Source: Pythium myriotylum
Lineage: Eukaryota; Oomycota; Peronosporomycetes; Pythiales; Pythiaceae
Length of the DNA: 64,000 bases
Assembly: GCA_023091665.1 (NCBI GenBank)
Contig: JALJCQ010000019.1
Coordinates: forward strand, 620,001 to 684,000
Direction: 5' to 3'
Part shown: one piece after another, positions 54,192-64,000 of the stretch
Position numbering within the stretch: the stretch's first letter is position 1
Layout of the letters: each line of letters opens with the position of its first letter
The notes under the pieces: generated by a model
What the model saw: the letters and a program-made list of their open reading frames with translations, nothing else
Databases searched by the model: none
What the model was told of the DNA's origin: nothing
Translations under genes and position numbers: made by a program

Positions 54192-54766
54192 TCCAGAACT
54201 CTCGGGCCATGGCCTTCCTTGTGGCCGTGCCTACCGTGCTCATCGACACGCAGGTGCGAATCGTCTTCATGCGATACCAGAGCGTGCAGATGACTCTGTC
54301 GTCCACAATTGCGATGGCTGTAGCCGAGATCTCGACCAGAATCTTTAAGGCGCGACTAGTCCACTGGCAGATCGAGAGACGAAGACGCTTCACGGTCGTA
54401 GTTGACTCGAACTTCGAGCTTTGGAGGGCGCAGATCCATAGGTACCAGTCGACTGAGCTTTGCGCTGACATGTACGCCGAGTATCTTGCGATCGGCTGCT
54501 CCAGTGCTATCCTTGTGATCTTTGGACGCCACCCACAGTTTCTCCTCGACAACGCGAGCCACGTTCGCACGCTCAGCTTCCACGTCCAGCTGATCGCGCA
54601 AGTCGCTGTGGAAGTCCTCGTGGACTTTGTCTCGTGCGTTGCTGAGCTAGTATCTGGGCTCACATTTGCCTATGGCGAGCGTGAACGAGGTTACTTCCTT
54701 GCGTTCTTCATCTCGCTAGCGATTGTGAACGTCAATACTTCGGCCATCCTATACCTCGCTTACTGA
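53249..54766 (+). CDS. Multi-pass membrane protein, tandem family (copy K)
   Basis: Intact 505-residue copy; the ATG at 53249 reads MKVAPNSSTTSPRPSAAT. Motifs: FSLGNIFSAQQPGNQSHRTF, RYIYRHETIEG, LMQEAAKCWILRTKI, VPTVLIDTQVRIVFMRYQSV, TELCADMYAEYLAIGCSSAI, DFVSCVAELVSGLTFAYG, NVNTSAILYLAY end. About ten membrane spans. DF/DY subgroup. This is the source, or the complete version, of the truncated inverted copy at 59370-60312, since only K carries the full C terminus. Function unknown. Confidence 0.86.
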   Translation: MKVAPNSSTTSPRPSAATSLSRYVPRPSEWLADHIWSRNEMLQIALQRLIDQSRPTGGNHRDFWCSLCFSAARTLALVLGNSIISSGFSWLAALCFSLGNIFSAQQPGNQSHRTFLVGTLLWVHILFCSAVWVSRSIALFRLEFLSHPKRPAGVRLALGRMFCRTAPWFLFSGLAVATIGFGFGSLERRWRKYRLELYTSACWNYSFIPAAERAARYIYRHETIEGIDRERQRKDQQVSSQQLRRPRKSRRLVRSFVSNSVALMSLLIPAMYVQVISLMGPIQSSRLVWIFTIASLMFKVLMQEAAKCWILRTKIQNSRAMAFLVAVPTVLIDTQVRIVFMRYQSVQMTLSSTIAMAVAEISTRIFKARLVHWQIERRRRFTVVVDSNFELWRAQIHRYQSTELCADMYAEYLAIGCSSAILVIFGRHPQFLLDNASHVRTLSFHVQLIAQVAVEVLVDFVSCVAELVSGLTFAYGERERGYFLAFFISLAIVNVNTSAILYLAY

Positions 54767-54917
54767 GACCATTGAATGATAGAAAGCCAGAAAGCATCTA
54801 GAAATGGGGAAAAAGTTGGATCATACTAAAGGCCGAGTCGCGTGCTCCTGGCCATACCTACAGCGAGAAGCCGAAAGTCTAGACAGAGAAATATGTAGCC
54901 GATGTAAGAGGGAGGGT

Positions 54918-55994
54918 CTAGTCCACGTCCTCGACCGACGAGACGCCGGGCGTCTGCTTGCGACGACGCAATTCGCTCTCTTCGTCCGTCGCGTTGTCGC
55001 TCTTGCCGGCCGGCGCCGACGTCGCGTACTTCTCGAGAACCTCGACGACGTCGTCGTTGTCCTCGCCACGCGCAACCTCGAGCGGCGTCTTGCCGTCCGA
55101 GGACTTGGCCTCGAGCAGCTTCGCGCGCTGGCTCTTGGAGACATGCTCGAGCAGCGCCTCGGCGGCCTCGGGGCGGCCGTGGAATGCGCTCCAGTGGAGC
55201 GCGGTCCAGCCGTCGCCATCCACGGCCGTCACGTCGGCGCCGGCGTTGATGAGCTTGCGGATGAAGTAGTCCGTGTCCACGGGCGACCCGCAGGCGACCA
55301 TGAGCGCGGTCCACGCGTCGTCCTTGGTCGTGGCGTTGACGTCGTCCTTGACGGCCTCCCAGAGCGCGTCGAAGTCGGCGTCGGCGCCGGCCGCAAGCGC
55401 CTGCGCAATCGCCTCGGACGCCGTGACGGGCGGCAGGTTCCTGGCGGCCTTCTTCTTGTCCTTGATGGCGGACGCGGCGGGCGGTGCGCCGTCGGCCGGT
55501 GGTGCGTCGAGCGGCTCGCCCTCGAGCTTCTCGTTCCAGATGCGTCCGTCGCGCTTGCCGAAGATGAAGGCCTGCACGAGCGGGTTGTCCCAGAGGTTGA
55601 GCGGCGCCATGACCGACTGGATGAGCACGACCTGGTTCACGCCCATCTTGAGGTGGATGAACGAAGAGATGCCGGCGCCGATGAGCGTCTGCTTGATGAA
55701 CTCGTTGACCTTGGCGAGCTCGTGGTCGTAGTACGTGGTCTCGGTCACTTCCTCGTAGTTGGGCTGCGGGTTGAACGGCGACGTCACGCCCGGGATGCGG
55801 ATCTTGCGCATGTCCTTTTTCTCCTCGATGAGCTTGCGGATGTACATGTACGTGAGCACGGACGCGAGCTGGCAGAAGACGTAGGCGGCGCGCGACGCGT
55901 TGAGGATCAGCGCGTTCTCGAAGTCGACCTTGTTCATGATGAAGAGCATCGGCAGCAGCACCACCATGCGCGCCGGACTCTGCTTCTGCGACAT
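54918..55994 (-). CDS. SND3/PHO88-like ER targeting protein fused to ankyrin repeats
   Basis: Intron-less, 358 residues from the ATG at 55994 (the frame upstream has only GTG). Residues about 9-147 match the PHO88/SND3 family pattern: VVLLPMLFIMNKVDFENALI, RAAYVFCQLASVLTYMYIR, TETTYYDHELAKVNEFIKQ, ISSFIHLKMGVNQVVLIQSV and the closing AFIFGK. In yeast SND3 is an endoplasmic-reticulum membrane protein of the SRP-independent targeting route. Yeast SND3 is 188 residues; here about 200 more follow. They contain an alanine-rich linker and about three ankyrin repeats (DAWTALMVACGSPVD; DGWTALHWSAFHGRPEAAEA; DGKTPLEVARGEDNDDVVEV). The ankyrin part is presumably cytosolic and may bind clients or ribosomes (inference). 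Strong G/C-ending codon use suggests high expression. Confidence 0.85.
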   Translation of the reverse strand: MSQKQSPARMVVLLPMLFIMNKVDFENALILNASRAAYVFCQLASVLTYMYIRKLIEEKKDMRKIRIPGVTSPFNPQPNYEEVTETTYYDHELAKVNEFIKQTLIGAGISSFIHLKMGVNQVVLIQSVMAPLNLWDNPLVQAFIFGKRDGRIWNEKLEGEPLDAPPADGAPPAASAIKDKKKAARNLPPVTASEAIAQALAAGADADFDALWEAVKDDVNATTKDDAWTALMVACGSPVDTDYFIRKLINAGADVTAVDGDGWTALHWSAFHGRPEAAEALLEHVSKSQRAKLLEAKSSDGKTPLEVARGEDNDDVVEVLEKYATSAPAGKSDNATDEESELRRRKQTPGVSSVEDVD

Positions 55995-56385
55995 GGTGAT
56001 AGACCAGGTGGGCGGAGCTCCTCGAGGGGTCTTACGCGGAGGGGGGAGATCCACGGGCTCGTCCGTTAGACGCCACGTACGCGAGTGAGCAGCGCTCGGT
56101 TAGACGCTCCGTTAGACCACGGGAGGATGATGTCACTGGTCTCCCGCCCCAAGGAACAGGACCGCCACGTCGCCTCGCCCCACCTCCCCTCTCGCAACCG
56201 TTCTGTTTAAAACACCCTCATGCTTGTTCAAAACATGCGTGATTGGTTTGGGAACACTCATCAACACTAGTTTAGGCTTATCTGTAATAATACCCCATGT
56301 ATGGGGTGCTATTATCCGCTTCAACATGGAAGCACCCCCCCCCCCCCCCCCCCCCCCCCGTTGCGACCACCAAGGGAAACCCCCG
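55995..56385. other. Divergent intergenic region with poly-C tract
   Basis: Separates the minus-strand SND3-like gene from a plus-strand gene. Contains an imperfect inverted repeat at about 56287-56312 (TAATACCCCA / TGGGGTGCTATTA) and a run of 25 C at 56335-56359. The plus-strand frame is open through the C-run (encoding prolines), but 56386 is preferred as start. Confidence 0.6.
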
Positions 56386-56919
56386 ATGGAGGTGAGCGAG
56401 CCGTACGAGCGCTGGGCATGCAACGCGCTGCGTCGCGAGTGCTACCGGCGCCGCCTGCGCGTGGTCAAGAGCGGGGCGCTCGCCAACGCCACCAAGAGCG
56501 GCTTCGTGGCGCTGCTGCGCGCCGACGACGCGGAGACGCGACAAGCCGAGGGAAAGGGAAACGAGCGCCACAAGCGGCGCAAGACGACCGACGAGCAGAG
56601 CACGGCGCCCCGAGCGGCCAGCCAGGGGTCGCTCGCGTCGACGCAGACGTCGCTCTGCTCGGCGCTTGAGGAGGAGGAGGAAGAGGAGGCGACTCGGTCG
56701 GCGTGGGTCGTGCCCCTGGGGGAGGTCGAGAGCGAGGCGAATGCCGTCGGGGTGACGCCTGGAGAGGCGCGCTGGGAGCGGCTGTACGCGAGGCTCGAGC
56801 TCGTGACGCACAAGCTGCGCGAGCTTCGCGTGCGAGGCGACGACAGGGACGTCGCGTTCTACGAGACGCTCAAGAAGCAGCTCCAGCAGCAACTGCTCGA
56901 CTGCGTCACGCAGGTTTGA
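56386..56919 (+). CDS. Small charged protein, weak SAP-like N terminus, C-terminal coiled coil
   Basis: Intron-less, 177 residues from the ATG at 56386. The N terminus (YERWACNALRRECYRRRLRV, SGALANATKSGFVALLRADD) has a helix-turn-helix pattern loosely like a SAP DNA-binding motif. A glutamate run (about 100-106) separates it from a C-terminal coiled-coil stretch (WERLYARLELVTHKLRELRV; FYETLKKQLQQQLLDC). A basic cluster (RHKRRK) may be a nuclear signal. If the SAP likeness is real it would be nuclear. I recognise no family, and starts at 56224 or 56326 (through the poly-C tract) are possible. Confidence 0.6.
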   Translation: MEVSEPYERWACNALRRECYRRRLRVVKSGALANATKSGFVALLRADDAETRQAEGKGNERHKRRKTTDEQSTAPRAASQGSLASTQTSLCSALEEEEEEEATRSAWVVPLGEVESEANAVGVTPGEARWERLYARLELVTHKLRELRVRGDDRDVAFYETLKKQLQQQLLDCVTQV

Positions 56920-57041
56920 CGAAGGAGAAGGAGCGAGGAAGAAGAGCGAGAGGATGCGTGGCGAACGGTTTACGTGCAATAGGGAGAGTATTTATTTTTT
57001 GGTTTTCGACATGGAGGTGGTGGTATGTCTTTGTGCAGCTT

Positions 57042-58921
57042 TTACAGATCGTAGTCGTCCAGGTTGTCCGTGGACGAGTTCTCAGCGCCACGCGGAGCAT
57101 TCTCGTCGTCGGATTCCGCCTTCGTCTCCTCATCTTGAGGTTGCTGCATCGCCAGCGCGGTCGCCTCCGCCGACTCCACGAAAAGAGACGCTTTGGATCC
57201 ACAGCGTTTCCGCAGCTCGGCGTCTTTGCGGCCCACGACGATGCGCTCGACGGGCTTCTTCGTCGGCGATGGCTTCCGCGAGGACATCATCGTGGCAATC
57301 ACGAGTCGCTGACTCTCGGCCACGGTCGCCTTACCGCTCATCTGACGAGACCGACGGATAAAAGCTGTTGCGCGCGACCCAGTGATGTTGGCGTACGACG
57401 TCTTCGGTATTGGAAGCGCCAGCGAAGCTGGTTCCGCACTATCAGTCGACTCAGTGTCTCCAATCGACTCTGTGATGTCCCCGTGCGGAGTTTGAGGAGC
57501 AAGGGATGGCAAGCCGAGCTGTGCGGAAGCTCTATTTCCTTCAGTCGAGTCCACGGTAGCATTCTCATTCTTCCATTCGAACGAGAACACTGGAGGAGTC
57601 TCCTTGACCGACTTGTCTACTCCAAAGTTGAATGTCAATGGACCAGTTGCCGATGACGACGCGTCACGACGGAACGAGAACAAGCTCTGGAGTTCGGGCT
57701 TGGGAGTCGGATTGGAAACTGCTGAGGACGGCGGGTCAAGATGGAAATGCGGACCTGTCCAAGAAGCTCTCAACTTAGTCGCCAAGTCAGGATTCTGCTT
57801 TGGCTCGCCAATGAACGACGGCAAACCTGACCCAACTGCACTGTGGGGTGAGAAGGGTTGGTGGGCTTGCTCGAGGCCGTTGGACCGAACGTACTCGTTG
57901 GCTTAAAGTCAAAACTGCCAATGACAGATTTGCTTGAGGCCGTCGGACCGAATGTAGTCGCTGACTTGAAGTCAAAACTGCCTACGACAGGTTTGCTCGA
58001 GGCCGGAGGGCCGAACGAAGTCGTTGGCTTGAAGTCGAATTTTCCTACACCGACATCAGAACCACCAGCACCAAAGAACGGGCCACCACCAAAGACAGTT
58101 CTAGTCGGTTCAGCCAAGCTAGGATTCCAAGAGTCAACTCCGAACGTGAATTTCCTAGCGCTCGTGCTCGGTGCTACCGACTCCATATCGCTCTTGCCGC
58201 CAAACACAAATGTGTTCGTTGAGCCGACTGAGCTGCTTGGATTCGTTCCAAAGAGCGAACGATGTGGCGTAGCAGCACCAGAGAAGCGGAGCTCTTCGAA
58301 CGACTGGTTCGCGTGCTCAGGCATGGCCGAGATCGAGTACATCCTACCGGTCTGGCCCAAGTGGTCGACATACGCAATCGGCTCGAAAGGCTTGTTCGGA
58401 GTGACTTGCTTAGAAGTCGTGGCCGAGGGCTGGACTCCGAAGAGTGGCCGGCTCGGAAGAGACGTGCAGAACACCGACGTCTCCCTCGGCTGGAAGGTAA
58501 ACCCTCCGCGGTTCGCTGAACCAGGTTGAGCCTTCGACAGTGCCGCGATCGCTGCCCACGCCGACGGCTTTTGGTAGAACGCAGGCTGCGCGAAGCGCCT
58601 GTCCTCGTTCGCCTCGAAACACTCGCGCGTCGAGCGACCGCGGCCCATGGGGTTGATCCTCTGATCTCCGAAGGCCGACGGAGCCGTCGACGGTCGAGAG
58701 GGCGCCGCCGTGAACAGCGACGACCCACTCGCAGCGCTCGAGCCGTTCTTCACGAACGGACTGCTGTTCGAGAAGCCGCTCGTGGCATTGGGCTTGTCGG
58801 TGGCGAAGGATGAGCCGCTGGGCGAGAATATGAACGCGCCAGGGCTCACGCCATCGTCGCGCGAGAGGAATCCGCTGCCGAAGCCGCGCTGCGTGGGAGC
58901 CTCGTGAGTGCGAGAGAACAT
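57042..58921 (-). CDS. FG-repeat nucleoporin-like protein
   Basis: Two exons on the minus strand, 58921-57832 and 57754-57042, joined by a 77-base GT-AG intron, give 600 residues. The start at MFSRTHEAPTQRGFGSGF is chosen because upstream in-frame sequence is not FG-like and begins with GTG. The protein is disordered and serine/threonine/proline-rich, with dispersed FG dipeptides (RGFGSGF, RPLFGVQ, RSLFGTN, FVFGGKS, FTFGVDS, TVFGGGPFFGAG). Three near-identical units of about 23 residues follow (SFGPPASSKPVVG; TFGPTASSKSVIG; TFGPTASSKPTNP). FG repeats form the permeability barrier of nuclear pores and bind transport receptors. The C terminus is charged and lacks FG. Membership in a specific nucleoporin class cannot be assigned. 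It lies directly downstream of the truncated copy L. Confidence 0.72.
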
Positions 58922-59369
58922 CGCAGAGAGAGCGAGGGAGTGAGGGGCGTACCAAGTGAGCGAGAGATCGCAAATGGGGAAGTGAGACCAACGGAGCTGA
59001 GATGCACGCCACGGCGGGTCTGTACCCATGTGGTCAGCGGGAAACGGGTTTCGAGCTGACCACTTGGGCCGGAATCCAGTAGAGAAATCCAGTGAAAATT
59101 TTGGAGGTGTGGACGAGAACACGTGGCGGGTTTGAGAACTGTGGGTTTCGCAGGACCGGACCGGAAAGGAGCTGAGATCTCTGCCAAAGTGACATTCATG
59201 CTGAAAGTGAACGAATGGAACGAGCAGTCAGAGTCGCAGTCGCCATCGATCGATTTTGTTGGCGAGAGTAGGACCACTGAAGTCGGGGCTGCACGTGCGA
59301 ACAGTGGATTGAGCATCATGTCAGAGTTCTTCGGATTCAAATCGTACAAAGATGGAGGCACGGAGGGGG

Positions 59370-60312
59370 TCTTGGTGCGCGAAGCCCAGCACTTGGCAGC
59401 CTCCTGCATCAGCACTTTAAACATGAGACTCGCGATTGTGAAGATCCAGACCAGCTTCGACGATTGGATGGGACCCATGACACTGATCACTTGGACGTAC
59501 ATCGCTGGGATCAGCAAGGACATTAGCGCAACGCTGTTGGACACGAAGCTACGAACAAGTCTTCGTGACTTTCGAGGCCGTCGCAGTTGCTGGGACGACA
59601 CCTGTTGGTCCTTTCGTTGTCGTTCCCTATCTATTCCTTCAATCGTTTCATGGCGATAGATGTGACGTGCAGCTCTCTCGGCCGCCGGTATGAACGAGTA
59701 ATTCCAGCATGCGCTCGTGTAGAGCTCCAGTCGGTACTTGCGCCAGCGCCGCTCGAGGCTCCCAAAGCCGAAGCCGATGGTAGCGACAGCAAGCCCCGAG
59801 AAGAGGAACCACGGCGCTGTTCTACAAAACATTCGACCGAGCGCGAGCCTTACGCCAGCAGGACGCTTTGGATGCGACAAGAACTCGAGTCGGAAGAGTG
59901 CGATCGAGCGCGAGACCCACACTGCCGAGCAGAAGAGAATGTGGACCCACAAAAGAGTTCCGACCAGAAAGGTTCTATGGGACTGATTGCCCGGTTGCTG
60001 AGCTGAGAAGATATTGCCGAGGCTGAAGCAAAGCGCTGCAAGCCACGAAAAGCCCGAGCTGATGATCGAATTTCCCAGAACGAGAGCCAGAGTCCTGGCA
60101 GCACTGAAGCAAAGCGAGCACCAGAAGTCTCGGTGGTTGCCTCCGGTCGGTCGCGATTGGTCGATGAGCCGCTGGAGAGCTATCTGTAACATCTCGTTCC
60201 GCGACCAGATGTGGTCGGCCAGCCACTCTGACGGCCTGGGTACATATCGAGACAGTGAAGTCGCTGCTGATGGGCGGGGCGACGTCGTACTCGAATTTGG
60301 CGCGACCTTCAT
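59370..60312 (-). pseudogene. Membrane family copy L, truncated inverted duplicate of K
   Basis: The ATG at 60312 starts the same MKVAPNSSTTSPRPSAAT as K and is colinear with it up to LMQEAAKCW. It then leaves the family after ASRTKTP and continues as unrelated residues to a stop at 58846, overlapping the start of the FG-repeat gene in another frame. It lacks the DTQ, ADMYAEY and D-x-x-S-C regions, so about the last 190 residues of the family are gone. It is intact as a frame but chimeric; I treat it as a truncated pseudogene. Its promoter region was duplicated too, so it may be transcribed toward the FG-repeat gene. Confidence 0.85.
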
Positions 60313-60672
60313 CGAGGTAATTCTGCCGTGATGGTTGTGGCGCGTGTAATGGAAGAGACGTTGGCAAGACCGAGGCTAAGTATAGCCCAGTCAGAGACAC
60401 GTGCTCGTACTCTGCAGAAGTATTGTTAGAAGCTCCGTGAAGAAGGCTGCCTTGATTAAGAGAAGAGAAGCTTCGATGCAGTACATTGTTACTACAAACC
60501 TGTACCTACTAACGATGTAGAGTAACGTCTCACCCGGTGGCGCGATCACAACTTCGCGCATGGGGATCCGAAGTTATCGGAGTGATCAAGACAGCACCGA
60601 GATCTTTGGCAAGCGACGTAGGCAGCGACCAAGGAAGTGAAAAGGGTCGTAGGTGTGAACATAATCATGTCG
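59370..60672 (-). repeat. 1,303-bp inverted duplication, right copy
   Basis: Reverse-complement partner of 52889-54191. Its inner edge (about 59370-59380) lies in GCGCACCAAGA shared by both loci, and its outer edge is at 60672 (CGACATGATTATG in the minus-strand sense). The two copies face each other across 5.2 kb. Confidence 0.92.
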
Positions 60673-60984
60673 GTCAAGGACACCGTAGGCTCGGATTCAA
60701 GCTGAGCATGGCATAGTAAGAGAACAGAGATCATTCGTGATGGTGCGCCTCTACACAAATCCGGATCCAAGCGGAGCCGCCCATCGCCAAAATCCAGAGT
60801 TCGGCTGACAGGCAACGGTGGGCTTTGCTTCATTGGTTCTGAGCTCAAGATCCGATCTGGCTGACGTGACAAGGAGCCTGGGTCTCTGTTGGTTGACACC
60901 GCGGATTGACGTTGCTACTGTGTTGCTTTGCAGTTGGGGGAAAGACTCACTTCCTTCGATTTTGTTCAGACTCCAAATCGAAGG
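60673..60984. other. Spacer before the right-hand Roco gene
   Basis: Starts just outside the inverted duplication. No gene seen; presumed promoter of the gene at 60985. Confidence 0.4.
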
Positions 60985-63900
60985 ATGGAGGCGACGGACG
61001 AGTTTGTGCGGGCGTGTGGACGCGGAGACATCGAGACAGCGCGGCGGCTGCTGCGCGAAGGCGTGGACGTCAATGAGCGCGCAAGTGTAGGACGGATCAG
61101 CGATATCCGTGGGGGAAAGAGGATTTGACAACTGACGCATTTTCAACACGGTAGTTTGGAGAAACGGCGCTCCACCGTGCGTGCTGGAATGGCCACGTTG
61201 ACATTGTGAGGATGCTTCTCAAGCTGCTATTGGAAGCAAGTGTCAACGTGAATGCTCGAGATCTGGTAAGTACTGCCCAAGAAGTGTCGGTACTCGGGCT
61301 TGACCACCAATGCAAGACACCATAACATCAATTGTCTGGTAGTTTGGTAGGACGACGTTTCAGCTAGCAGTTGATGGAGGCCACATCGACGTCATACAGC
61401 TTCTTCTGGAAGCGAGTACCATCTGGCCGGAGAAGGTTTGGCCCTTGTTATCAGTGATGAAAGATGTACCAAGTGAGCTGACGATCGCGTGGTACTCGCG
61501 TGCGCTGGTGCGGTGTGGTGATGACATTTTAGGATAAAGAAAGGGCCTTGGTATACGCGGCTTTAAAAGGTGCCACCGAACTTGTCAAGCTGCTATTGGA
61601 AGCAAGTGTCAACGTGAATGGTCAAGATGAGGTAACTATTGCCTATTTTTTTGGTGGCGGCCGCGCTTGACAAAACACTTTGTCCGTGATTTGGTAGATG
61701 AAGTCAACCGCGCTGCATGTCGCGTCTATGGCAGGCCACAACGAAATTGTAAAGCTTCTGTTACAAGCCAATGCCAACGTAGACGCTCAAGACCAGGTAG
61801 GTCTAGCCCATATTTAATCGCGCTGTGTATCTGACCGCCATGTGCATTTGCTGGCAATTCTACAGGGTAGATGGACAGCACTGCATCGTATGTCTTACCG
61901 GGGTATCGTTGACATCGGGACGCTGCTGGTACAAGCAAAAGCGAACGTGGATATCCAAGACAACGTGTGTATAAATCGAGATGGTGATCGTTTACTGCGC
62001 TAATAGTTGCTGAGTGGCAGGATGGGTGGACTCCGCTACATATTGCATCATCTCGTGCTCAAAGGGCCTTCGTCAGACTGTTGCTTGACGTCCCTTGCGA
62101 TATTACCAAACTTGACACGGTGAGTTTTATCCACCCATTTAAGGAATTTGTATCATTAGACTGAGTATGCTTAATGATAGAAAGGTCGTGCAGCGGTGCA
62201 TTTGGGATTGAGCAAGAGAGACATCAGAAGCTATCTCAGGGAACTGAATGATAGTTCAATGGAGGTCCTACGCATGCTTGCAGGACGCGGAGCTAAATGG
62301 GACACCAAGGGTGACCAACTCGACACTTCTCGACAATTGCTTTTAGAGGCACCAGCTCTGAAAGTTTGCTTCAAGATGTGGGAACGAGAGTATGAGAGAG
62401 GTCTGCCACTAACAGAAATCCCCCACGAAGTCGTGAAAGGTGGAGTAACTGCCACTGAAATCTACCTGCGTGAGAAATTGAAGTCGCGACAGTTGATTAA
62501 ACACGCGAAAGTATGCCTCGTCGGTCCCAGTAATTGGGGAAAAACTAGTCTCATCAAGTCTGTGACGTCATTGGCGCCATCACTCGAGCATCTAGATGCC
62601 CGAACTATTGGTATTGATCACTCAAAACTACGCATTGAAATATGGGTACCCGGAGAGGAATTACCTCACGTATACGAGGTGACATTCTGGGACTTTGCCG
62701 GTCAGGACGCCTATCAGGTGGCTCATTCGCTATTCTTCTCGTATCGCACGTTGTACCTAGTCTGTGTTGATCTCCAGTCGTATGCCGCTGCGCTTGCACA
62801 GGGTGAGCTTCTCTCGGACACCGATGCTCATCTGGAGCGATATATGGATGAGTTTGTTGACACGAAGATTTTCAAGTGGATCCGGATGATTGTCGCGCGC
62901 CAACCAGATGCAGAATTTGTGTTTGTCGCGACCAAGGCAGATGTGCTCAAGGAGAAAGATTCACGCATTGACAAGGTTCGATCGGACGTCATGAGGCGTC
63001 TCCACAGATATGTAGAGGAGTCAGCGAAAGCAATTGGCCAAGTTTCCCGTCGTGGGGCTCCCGTTGATCTCGATGAAGTTGAAGAAATCATCGACAAATC
63101 AACTGATGTGGTATCGTTCACACGGCTTGGAGAACGGTGCGACCTGCGTGAACATGAGGCGCTACTCACGAGCTTGCAGCGATTATCTGCACCAAAGTGG
63201 GTGGTGGTAAGCTGCAAGGCACAGTCAGCAGTCAAGCACGCGCGTTTGGAGATTGAAAAAGTGGTCCCAGAAAGTGAGCGCTCATTTCAGATGCCAGATT
63301 TGTACTCTAAAGTTCTGGTCGAAGTATGCGCAATGCGGGGCAGCATCTCATCTTCGTTTTGTGTTTCAGTTCCCGAGGTATTTCGGCGGCTCAGGGTCAA
63401 GATTGAAGTATTCGACCAGCAAACATGCGAAGCAATTTTGCAAGTGTTGCATCATCTTGGGGATATTTTATGGTACCAGGATCTCGGCATCAAGGAACTG
63501 TTGAACGTGGTGATCCTCAATCCAATGCAATTAATTGACTTGATCCGACAAATCGTGAATCACAACTTGCGCGGTGAAGTGGTCACGCATCTTCAGCTGA
63601 AGAATCTACCATTGTGGGGCGAGCTGGACCGCAGGTTGATGCTTATGGTGAAGCGATTGCTGCAAGAGTTCAACTTGTTTCATTCGTCCCGTGGAGAAAT
63701 GCGGTGGAACTCTGATTTGATTGTGCCTGCGTTTTGGCAGTCAAAGACGAAAACGTCTTGGCTGTTTGGTGGTCAACTTCTGTGTTTAAACGAATCTGTC
63801 ACGACATCAGTGCGTGATGGCCGCGTCGTCTGTGTTCTTACCACGACCCCAATGGAGCTTGAAGAGACGACTCGTGTTCTATGGGAATATCACTTTGTCG

Positions 63901-64000
63901 GCATGCTGCCCGAGTCGCTTTTCGATCAGCTTGTCGTTGCGAGTTACTCATCGCTGAGGGATCGTCAAGTTGGTCCTGATTGGATTCTGTATGAGAAGGA
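60985..64000 (+). CDS. Ankyrin-Roc-COR (Roco family) GTPase, 3' partial
   Basis: Eight exons in the window: 60985-61086, 61155-61265, 61343-61435, 61533-61631, 61698-61796, 61866-61964, 62021-62119 and 62181 to beyond 64000. The first exon (MEATDEFVRACGRGDIETAR) aligns with those at 1346 and 2784. Exons 4-7 are 99 bases with one ankyrin repeat each. Exon 2 is 111 bases and contains a duplicated MLLKLLLEA stretch; exon 3 is 93 bases. All introns are phase 0. From residue 235 the last exon gives the linker (GAKWDTKGDQL), then Roc with P-loop GPSNWGKTS (349-357), DFAGQ (405-409) and TKAD (485-488), and a COR region (HHLGDILWYQDLGIKEL). The frame is open at the window end, near the position equivalent to ILYEKKD of the 2784 gene, about 110 codons from its stop. 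No kinase is seen so far. A cytosolic GTPase signalling role is inferred from the family. Confidence 0.88.

Noticed and set aside
56224..56385. N-terminal extension through the poly-C tract
   Set aside because: Would start the protein with a polyproline stretch encoded by a homopolymer of unstable length; the ATG at 56386 follows directly and starts the structured part.

Overview
The window is nuclear DNA of a eukaryote, most likely an oomycete (water mould, Stramenopiles). The evidence is a dense gene layout with very short GT-AG introns (about 50-120 bases), many intron-less genes, a one-repeat MYB protein with a THAQKFF signature, a GH17 glucanase with a long acidic tail, and ankyrin-Roc-COR proteins. 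I have no database match, so the genus is left open. No rRNA, tRNA, CRISPR array or viral gene was seen.

Layout. (1) 1-7.6 kb holds three tandem ankyrin/Roco loci: a truncated one (1-881), a decayed one (1346-about 2420) and an intact 12-exon ANK-Roc-COR gene (2784-7612) whose ankyrin exons have been multiplied by tandem duplication. A fourth member (60985 to the window end) sits at the other edge. (2) 8.1-19.6 kb is ordinary single-copy sequence: a membrane-anchored Tudor-like protein, a small unknown protein, a kinesin-like protein without its ATP-binding loop, a MYB-SHAQKYF factor, the ALG1 mannosyltransferase and a small basic protein with a possible UAP56-binding motif. (3) 20-61 kb is dominated by a multigene family of multi-pass membrane proteins that I do not recognise. 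It has at least ten substantial copies plus relics, on both strands, interleaved with acyl-protein thioesterase genes (20157, 23318, 41474) and single-copy genes: a vigilin-type KH protein, a GH17 glucanase, an SND3/PHO88-ankyrin fusion and an FG-repeat protein.

The membrane family is the most likely undescribed system here. Members share motifs in a fixed order: an SRGNIF-type motif after the first membrane span, R-x-I-[FY]-x-x-E-T-[VI]-[EN]-G, an LMQE-x-AK motif, P-T-V-x-[VI]-D-T-Q-x-R inside a predicted membrane segment, A-D-M-[YF]-A-E-Y-x-A-x-x-CS, and D-[WFY]-x-[SA]-[CS] near the C terminus. The array shows active birth and death: a 1,303-base inverted duplication, a 586-base near-identical conversion tract between neighbours, a transposon-like insertion splitting one copy, frameshifted copies and shuffled relics.

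How the genes may work together is mostly inference. The ANK-Roco proteins look like cytosolic GTPase signalling scaffolds. The depalmitoylating thioesterases are interleaved with membrane proteins that carry conserved membrane-proximal cysteines, which suggests a testable palmitoylation link. ALG1 and SND3 serve the endoplasmic reticulum, and the GH17 protein the cell wall.
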